Position numbers and translations under genes: made by a program | From: Lachnospiraceae bacterium | GTDB taxonomy: Bacteria; Bacillota; Clostridia; Lachnospirales; Lachnospiraceae | Reading direction: 5' to 3' | Assembly (NCBI GenBank): GCA_021199405.1 | Contig: JAJQID010000021.1 | Coordinates: 1-9,496 of the forward strand | Length of the DNA: 9,496 bases | Notes under the pieces: model-generated | Seen by the model: the letters and a program-made list of their open reading frames with translations, nothing else | Databases searched by the model: none | Told to the model about the DNA's origin: nothing | Shown: positions 5,460 to 9,496 of the stretch, piece by piece | Position numbering within the stretch: the stretch's first letter is position 1 | How the letters are laid out: every line of letters begins with the position of its first letter

Positions 5460-6422
5460 ATGATTATCAGCGATAAAATATCAGAACTGAGAAAAGAAAG
5501 GGGCATGACCCAGGAGCAGCTGGGAGCGCTTGTGGGCGTCTCCTCCCAGGCGGTCAGCAAATGGGAAAACGGCGGCGCGCCGGACGTGGAGCTTCTGCCT
5601 CTGATCGCGGATGTGCTGGGGGTGAGCCTGGATGGGCTGTTCGGAAGGGATGAAAAGCCGGAGACAGACATCAGCCATACACTGGTTCGATATCTGCAAA
5701 GCTTTCCGGAGAACCGGCGGATGGAAGAGATGTTTCATCTTCTGACTACCTCGGTCCGCGGTCTGGGAATTCCCGACGCCCTGGCCAGCGAGCTGGACAA
5801 CATTATCAATGTCAGGAATACCGCCTACATCAATAACATTGGCATCATAGAGGGTGAGTCTTCGTCCTGGATGCGTTCCACTCTGACCAGTGACAACGGA
5901 GCCATGCTGACTGTGTCCGCCGAGGATTTCCCTCTTTATCTGCTGCTGCCCGAGCCCGAAGGAGGCTATGGACAGAATCTGGCACCCGTCAAAGATTATC
6001 CGCGGCTGTTTACTCTTCTGGCGCAGGACGGTGCACTGGAGCTGCTCTCCCAATTCATGAAACGGCAACCGGACGCTTACATTTCCGCCGCCACTCTCGC
6101 CCATGAAAGCGATATTTCACTTCAGGATGCGGACCGGCTGCTTTCAGGAATGGCGGACTGCGGACTTCTCACCTCTATCGAAATTGAGGCAGAAAACGGT
6201 AACGTAATGGCATATCAGCTGAAAAATGAAGAGGCATTGATTCCGTTTCTGTATCTCGCCCGCTGGCTGATGCAGAAAAATAATGTATATTTTTATGCCT
6301 GGAAAATAAGGGAAAAGCCATGGCTGACCGAACGGAAAGGAAACCTTACTGCGCAAAACGCACCCTGCGCGTCAGCGCATGAAACCAGGAATACCCGGAA
6401 AGGAAAGGATTCTGTACAATGA
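5460..6422 (+). CDS. XRE-family transcriptional regulator with C-terminal sensor-like region
   Basis: A 320-residue protein with an N-terminal HTH_3 domain (about 4-58; MTQEQLGALVGVSSQAVSKW is the helix-turn-helix, 16-35). The rest is not a recognised family but includes a second winged-helix-like segment (about 206-255: ISAATLAHESDIS, then ADRLLSGMADCGLL), suggesting a dimerisation or ligand-sensing part. The last 35 residues or so are basic and low in complexity and may not be conserved. The start at 5460 has GGAGG at ideal spacing. Its TGA overlaps the ATG of the ABC exporter (ATGA), so the two are probably translationally coupled and the regulator likely controls the exporter. No transmembrane segment is seen. 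Confidence 0.85.
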   Translation: MIISDKISELRKERGMTQEQLGALVGVSSQAVSKWENGGAPDVELLPLIADVLGVSLDGLFGRDEKPETDISHTLVRYLQSFPENRRMEEMFHLLTTSVRGLGIPDALASELDNIINVRNTAYINNIGIIEGESSSWMRSTLTSDNGAMLTVSAEDFPLYLLLPEPEGGYGQNLAPVKDYPRLFTLLAQDGALELLSQFMKRQPDAYISAATLAHESDISLQDADRLLSGMADCGLLTSIEIEAENGNVMAYQLKNEEALIPFLYLARWLMQKNNVYFYAWKIREKPWLTERKGNLTAQNAPCASAHETRNTRKGKDSVQ

Positions 6423-8155
6423 ATACTCAAATGCATAACGGCTCAGGCACTGTCCCGACCGCCCGTGAATACTTCCGCGCATTCTATCAGGGAAACCGCC
6501 TGCTGTACGCCGCGGTCATGATTCTGAATGTTTCCTCCAATCTTCTGCTGATTTTGCTCTCCGTCACGCTTGGAGATCTGATGGATATCGCAGCGGGAGG
6601 TTCCATGAAGGAATTTTATAAAAGCTGCGGCATGATCGCGGTTTTTCTCATCCTCAATTTCATCATGGACACCCTTTCCGGACGTTTGCGCTGCTTATTT
6701 CTGGAACGCGCCATGCGTCAATATAAGGAAAAGGTCTTTGAAAAGCTGACACAGAAAAGTATTTCCGCTTTTTCAAAGGAAAACACGGGCCGATATCTGT
6801 CCGTCCTGAACAACGATGCCGCAATCATTGAAAGCAATTATCTGAACAACAGCTTCAGCCTTGTGCAGATGAGCTTCCTCTTTGTAATCACGCTGTGCGT
6901 TCTGGTCTGGTATAACCCGTTTCTGACACTTCTGGCTCTGGCCCTGTGCATCCTGCCGCTGGCGGTCATGCTTTTGATGGGCGGAGAGCTTGCCAACCGG
7001 GAACAGAAGGTAAGCCGCCAGAACGAACACTTTGTGGCCTCCCTGCAGGATCTGCTGAAGGGCTTTTCCGTTATCAAAAGCTTTCAGGCAGAAAAACGAG
7101 TGCAGACCTTATTTTCCAAAGGAAACCACGACCTGGAAAATGCCAGGTTTTCCCGCGGCTGGTATGAAAAGCTGCTGCATGCATCCGCTTTATCCGCCTC
7201 TTTACTCATGCAGTGCGGCGTCATGCTGGCGGCGGTCTGGCTGGCCCTGCATGGAACCATTACCATCGGCACCGTTGTCATCTTTATCAACTGCTGTAAT
7301 TACCTGATGCAGCCCATCCAGTCCGTTCCCCAGGATCTGGCCGGATGGAAGGCCGCCAGAGGACTGGTGAAAAAAACAACACAGATCACGGAGGAAAATG
7401 TGCGTGAGGAGGGTTGTCATACCATTGACGGATTTCATGATGAGCTTGCACTGCAGAAGGTTACCTTTGGATATGACTCTGAAAAAGCGATTCTTCAGGA
7501 CATCTCCCTTAGACTTTATCCCGGCTTCAAATACGCCCTGGCAGGCACCTCCGGCAGCGGCAAATCTACCCTGCTTCAGCTTCTGATGGGCGCCTTCAAC
7601 GACTATCGCGGCTCCATCACACTGGACGGACAGGAGCTGAAGGATATCCATTCGGACAGTCTCTATGATGTGATGAGCCTGATCGGACAGGATGTCTTTA
7701 TTTTCAATGACACCATCCTCAATAATATTACCATGTTCGGGGATTTTCCCGCCGATCAGGTGAACACCGCGGTACAGCAGGCCGGGCTTTCCACATTGAT
7801 AACAGAACGGGGCGATGGCTATCTGTGCGGAGAGAACGGTTCAGCACTTTCCGGCGGCGAGCGCCAGCGCATCTCCATTGCCCGGGCTCTGCTGCGCAAA
7901 ACTCCCATCCTTCTGGTGGACGAGGCCACCGCGGCGCTGGATGCCGAGACCGCTCACAGCGTCAGCGAGGCCATCCTGCATCTGCCGGGGGTATCTTCCA
8001 TTACTGTCACCCACCGTCTGGAGGAGAGCCTGCTGCGCCAGTATGACCAGATTTTTGTCATGAAGGACGGCCGGCTGGCGGAGCAGGGAGATTTTGAAAA
8101 CCTGATGGAAAAAAGGGGGTTGTTTTACTCTCTGTACACTGTAGCCAATAGTTAG
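6419..8155 (+). CDS. ABC exporter half-transporter (fused permease and ATPase)
   Basis: A 578-residue half-transporter of the MsbA/multidrug type. A membrane domain (about 1-330) has hydrophobic segments near 28-50, 71-88, 150-165, 168-188, 256-277 and 280-298. The nucleotide-binding domain has the A-loop Y352, Walker A GTSGSGKST (376-384), Q-loop Q424, signature LSGGERQ (477-483), Walker B PILLVDE (496-502, catalytic E502) and H-loop H532, so all catalytic residues are present. No second half-transporter is adjacent, so it most likely works as a homodimer. The substrate is unknown; pairing with a sensor-like XRE regulator suggests export of a toxic compound or peptide. An AGGAAAGGA lies about 9 nt before the start inside the upstream gene. 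No peptidase C39 domain is present. Confidence 0.93.
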   Translation: MNTQMHNGSGTVPTAREYFRAFYQGNRLLYAAVMILNVSSNLLLILLSVTLGDLMDIAAGGSMKEFYKSCGMIAVFLILNFIMDTLSGRLRCLFLERAMRQYKEKVFEKLTQKSISAFSKENTGRYLSVLNNDAAIIESNYLNNSFSLVQMSFLFVITLCVLVWYNPFLTLLALALCILPLAVMLLMGGELANREQKVSRQNEHFVASLQDLLKGFSVIKSFQAEKRVQTLFSKGNHDLENARFSRGWYEKLLHASALSASLLMQCGVMLAAVWLALHGTITIGTVVIFINCCNYLMQPIQSVPQDLAGWKAARGLVKKTTQITEENVREEGCHTIDGFHDELALQKVTFGYDSEKAILQDISLRLYPGFKYALAGTSGSGKSTLLQLLMGAFNDYRGSITLDGQELKDIHSDSLYDVMSLIGQDVFIFNDTILNNITMFGDFPADQVNTAVQQAGLSTLITERGDGYLCGENGSALSGGERQRISIARALLRKTPILLVDEATAALDAETAHSVSEAILHLPGVSSITVTHRLEESLLRQYDQIFVMKDGRLAEQGDFENLMEKRGLFYSLYTVANS

Positions 8156-8177
8156 GAGCTGTCACGACAGTTCCTAA
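8152..8177 (+). terminator. Hairpin at the end of the XRE-ABC operon
   Basis: TTAGGAGCTGTC (8152-8163) pairs with GACAGTTCCTAA (8166-8177) over 12 positions, one of them G-U, around a 2-nt centre. The stem includes the stop codon of the ABC gene. Only a loose T-rich stretch (AATTGATTT) follows, so it may be a weak terminator or a 3' stabilising hairpin. A further weak inverted pair, AAATTTCC/GGAAATTT (8222-8229 with 8257-8264), follows. Confidence 0.55.
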
Positions 8178-8289
8178 GTAATTGATTTCCTAAAACAATG
8201 AACTACAAATAACCTTCCTGAAAATTTCCTTTAATATCTTAATGGAAGATTTTTCCGGAAATTTATGATACAGCTTTCATCCAATCTTA

Positions 8290-8318
8290 TTGCCTTTCAT
8301 TTATTTTTAGTATATAGT
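8290..8318 (+). promoter_or_regulatory. Promoter of the toxin-antitoxin module
   Basis: TTGCCT (8290-8295) and TATAGT (8313-8318) are 17 bp apart in AT-rich sequence. The expected start of transcription is about 14 nt before the toxin ATG, leaving just room for AAAGGA (8326-8331). Confidence 0.65.
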
Positions 8319-8338
8319 AATGAAGAAAGGAACATTTT

Positions 8339-8650
8339 ATGAATATCTCAGATTTACGATCCATTTGCTCAGCAAAGCATATTAAGATAACTGTACACGC
8401 TACAAAGCGGTTGGAGCAGAGAGAAATTCTGTTAAGGGATATTATTACCTGTATACAAACAGGCGAGATTATTGAACAATATCCTGATGATTATCCATAC
8501 CCAAGCTGTCTCATACTGGGACATAATACGGGTAACTCTCTGATGCATATCGTTATAGGAATGAATGAAACAGATTTATTTTTAATTACGGCCTATTTTC
8601 CTGATACAAATAAATGGGAAAATGACTTCAAGACCAGAAAGGAGAACTGA
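8339..8650 (+). CDS. DUF4258 toxin of a DUF4258/YgiT-type toxin-antitoxin pair
   Basis: A 103-residue protein of the DUF4258 family, a small RelE/MqsR-like fold group that typically acts as mRNA-cleaving toxins. Visible family marks are the HxxxRxxxR pattern (H20, R24, R28 in HATKRLEQRE) and the C-terminal ITAYFPDTNKWENDF (83-97). AAAGGA lies 7 nt before the start. The toxin gene precedes the antitoxin gene with one base between stop and start, the MqsRA-like order. The module is visibly more AT-rich than the exporter operon upstream, consistent with horizontal acquisition. Activity is inferred from family and context only. Confidence 0.85.
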   Translation: MNISDLRSICSAKHIKITVHATKRLEQREILLRDIITCIQTGEIIEQYPDDYPYPSCLILGHNTGNSLMHIVIGMNETDLFLITAYFPDTNKWENDFKTRKEN

Positions 8651-8651
8651 T

Positions 8652-8879
8652 ATGACCTGCTTTTATTGTAAAGGAAATGTAGAAATGTCCACAACTACCT
8701 ATATGACAGATTATCAAAACTGCTATATTATTATTAAAAATGTGCCTTGTGAAAAATGTTCTCAGTGCGGAGAAGAATACATCAGCGGAGAGGTTCTCGA
8801 AAAAATTGAGAATATCATTCAGCAGGTAAAAGGTATGCTGACCGAAATTGCTGTAATTGATTTCAGACAGGCGGCCTGA
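8652..8879 (+). CDS. YgiT/MqsA-type zinc-finger antitoxin (short form)
   Basis: A 75-residue protein with the YgiT-type zinc finger: CFYC (C3, C6) and CSQCGEEY (C36, C39), with extra cysteines C24 and C33. A helical tail ends in TEIAVIDFRQAA, typical of the family. It lacks the C-terminal HTH domain of full-length E. coli MqsA, so operator binding, if any, must use another surface or is absent. The start at 8652 is chosen because GGAG lies 7 nt upstream and the CxxC follows immediately; an in-frame ATG at 8622 would overlap the toxin gene. It should bind and neutralise the DUF4258 toxin. Confidence 0.88.
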   Translation: MTCFYCKGNVEMSTTTYMTDYQNCYIIIKNVPCEKCSQCGEEYISGEVLEKIENIIQQVKGMLTEIAVIDFRQAA

Positions 8880-8901
8880 CAGTACATGACTGTCAGGCCG
8901 C
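8871..8901. terminator. 13-bp perfect stem between convergent genes
   Basis: GCGGCCTGACAGT (8871-8883) pairs perfectly with ACTGTCAGGCCGC (8889-8901) around a 5-nt loop, ACATG. It includes the antitoxin stop codon and lies 32 bp from the stop of the convergent pmbA-like gene, so it could end transcripts from both sides. Trailing T-runs are weak on both strands. Confidence 0.65.
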
Positions 8902-8932
8902 TCCTCCATTTCCATTCCCACAAACGCGCCAT

Positions 8933-9496
8933 TCAGCGTCCCGCTACATTCACATTTTTCAGCAGTACCGCCTTCGGGCCGCTGAACTTCGAGGTGTCCT
9001 GGGTCTCTTTAGAGAACGTGAAATTCTTCTGAGCATCAAAGATGCTGCCGTTGATGGAGCCGCCGGTGACCGGAGTGATCTTTTCTCCATCATTCAGATA
9101 AGCCAGACGAATCTCGCCCCCAAAGTGTCCGCTCATGAAATCCATCTGGAAATCTGAGAAGTTCACCACATGCAGGCCGGGCCGCTTTTTCATCTCCTCA
9201 AAGCTTTCCTCCCCGGGCGCACAGGAGAGCTTGCTGTACTGTCCGGTGGCAGGTACATTCAGGTAAAAAGCAAAACGCACGGTAGCCTGCACATTCTGAA
9301 AAACTCCGTCAGTGATACAGGGCAGCTTTTTCATGGGAATTCCCTCCCAGCTGAAGGGTACCGTCGGCACATAATCCAGGTTCAGGAGATTCCCCGTCAC
9401 CTCGCCGGGCTCTCCCTGCACAAAATCGCCTGTTTTATAATCAGAATAATGCTGATAAATAATGCTGCCGTTTCCCCTGTCCTTATAGAAGTCAAA
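8933..9496 (-). CDS. TldD/PmbA-family metallopeptidase-associated protein (TldE-like), C-terminal part, runs off right edge
   Basis: 188 C-terminal residues are visible; the N-terminus lies beyond the right edge. The frame is open to the end, reading FDFYKDRGNGSI at the edge. Marks of the PmbA/TldE C-terminal domain are GVFQNVQATVRFAFYL, ATGQYSKLSCAPGEESFEEM, a GHFGGEIRLAYLNDGEKITP segment, and VTGGSING leading to the final LLKNVNVAGR. PmbA/TldE partners TldD in a cytoplasmic protease that trims unfolded or RiPP precursor peptides; TldD carries the metal site. Which of the two this is cannot be settled without the N-terminal half, but the ending favours TldE/PmbA. A GTG at 9419-9421 is internal, not a start. 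Confidence 0.8.
   Translation of the reverse strand, partial: FDFYKDRGNGSIIYQHYSDYKTGDFVQGEPGEVTGNLLNLDYVPTVPFSWEGIPMKKLPCITDGVFQNVQATVRFAFYLNVPATGQYSKLSCAPGEESFEEMKKRPGLHVVNFSDFQMDFMSGHFGGEIRLAYLNDGEKITPVTGGSINGSIFDAQKNFTFSKETQDTSKFSGPKAVLLKNVNVAGR

Noticed and set aside
6319..6381. Alternative frame MADRTERKPYC at the end of the XRE gene as a small gene or true C-terminus
   Set aside because: Only 20 codons, no ribosome binding site, and the main frame continues to a coupling ATGA overlap.
8628..8921. Minus-strand open frame opposite the antitoxin
   Set aside because: It overlaps the well-supported zinc-finger antitoxin and terminator stem and has no recognisable features.
9419..9421. GTG as the start of the right-edge gene
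   Set aside because: The same frame is open to the window edge with family-like sequence (FDFYKDRGNGSI), so the codon is internal.

Overview
The window looks like a chromosomal segment from a Gram-positive anaerobe of the Clostridia, most likely Lachnospiraceae. This is inferred from strong AGGAGG-type ribosome binding sites, sigma-A-like promoters with 17-bp spacers, mixed base composition, and protein flavour (the Nth, PmbA-like and PfkB sequences). No rRNA or marker gene is present to fix the genus.

Layout. 1-133 (minus) is the first 44 codons of carB, running out of the left edge. Between it and the next gene lie a large perfect-stem inverted repeat (188-264) and a hairpin with a T-run on the plus strand (360-397). 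408-1361 (minus) encodes a PfkB-family sugar/nucleoside kinase. 1405-1581 is a decayed zone: a collapsed hepT gene (first 10 codons fused to the last 26 or so, with a frameshift), preceded by a broken mini-ORF of SDDK repeats encoded by a 12-bp tandem repeat. The remnants are chained to each other and to the upstream gene by ATGA overlaps. 1578-3089 (minus) is an intact AlbA_2/Schlafen-like, GHKL-ATPase-like, winged-helix protein. 3090-3672 has no gene; it carries dyads that could be operators and a 231-bp MITE-like element with 18-bp imperfect terminal inverted repeats abutting nth.

3673-4311 (plus) is nth (endonuclease III). Convergent to it, 4351-5202 (minus) is an unnamed cytoplasmic HExxH putative metallopeptidase with a clear promoter. 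Divergent from that, 5460-8155 (plus) is a two-gene operon: an XRE-type regulator whose stop overlaps (ATGA) the start of a half-size ABC exporter, with a promoter whose -35 is a perfect palindrome. A hairpin follows. 8339-8879 (plus) is a toxin-antitoxin pair, a DUF4258 toxin followed by a YgiT/MqsA-type zinc-finger antitoxin, with its own promoter and a 13-bp stem shared with the convergent gene. 8933-9496 (minus) is the C-terminal part of a TldD/PmbA (TldE-like) protein running out of the right edge.

The housekeeping genes (carB, kinase, nth, pmbA-like) are interleaved with accessory material: AlbA_2 gene plus dead HepT locus, MITE-like repeat, regulator-exporter pair and TA module. No clearly new system was found. 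The most unusual structures are the collapsed AlbA_2/mini-ORF/hepT operon and the MITE-like element next to nth.
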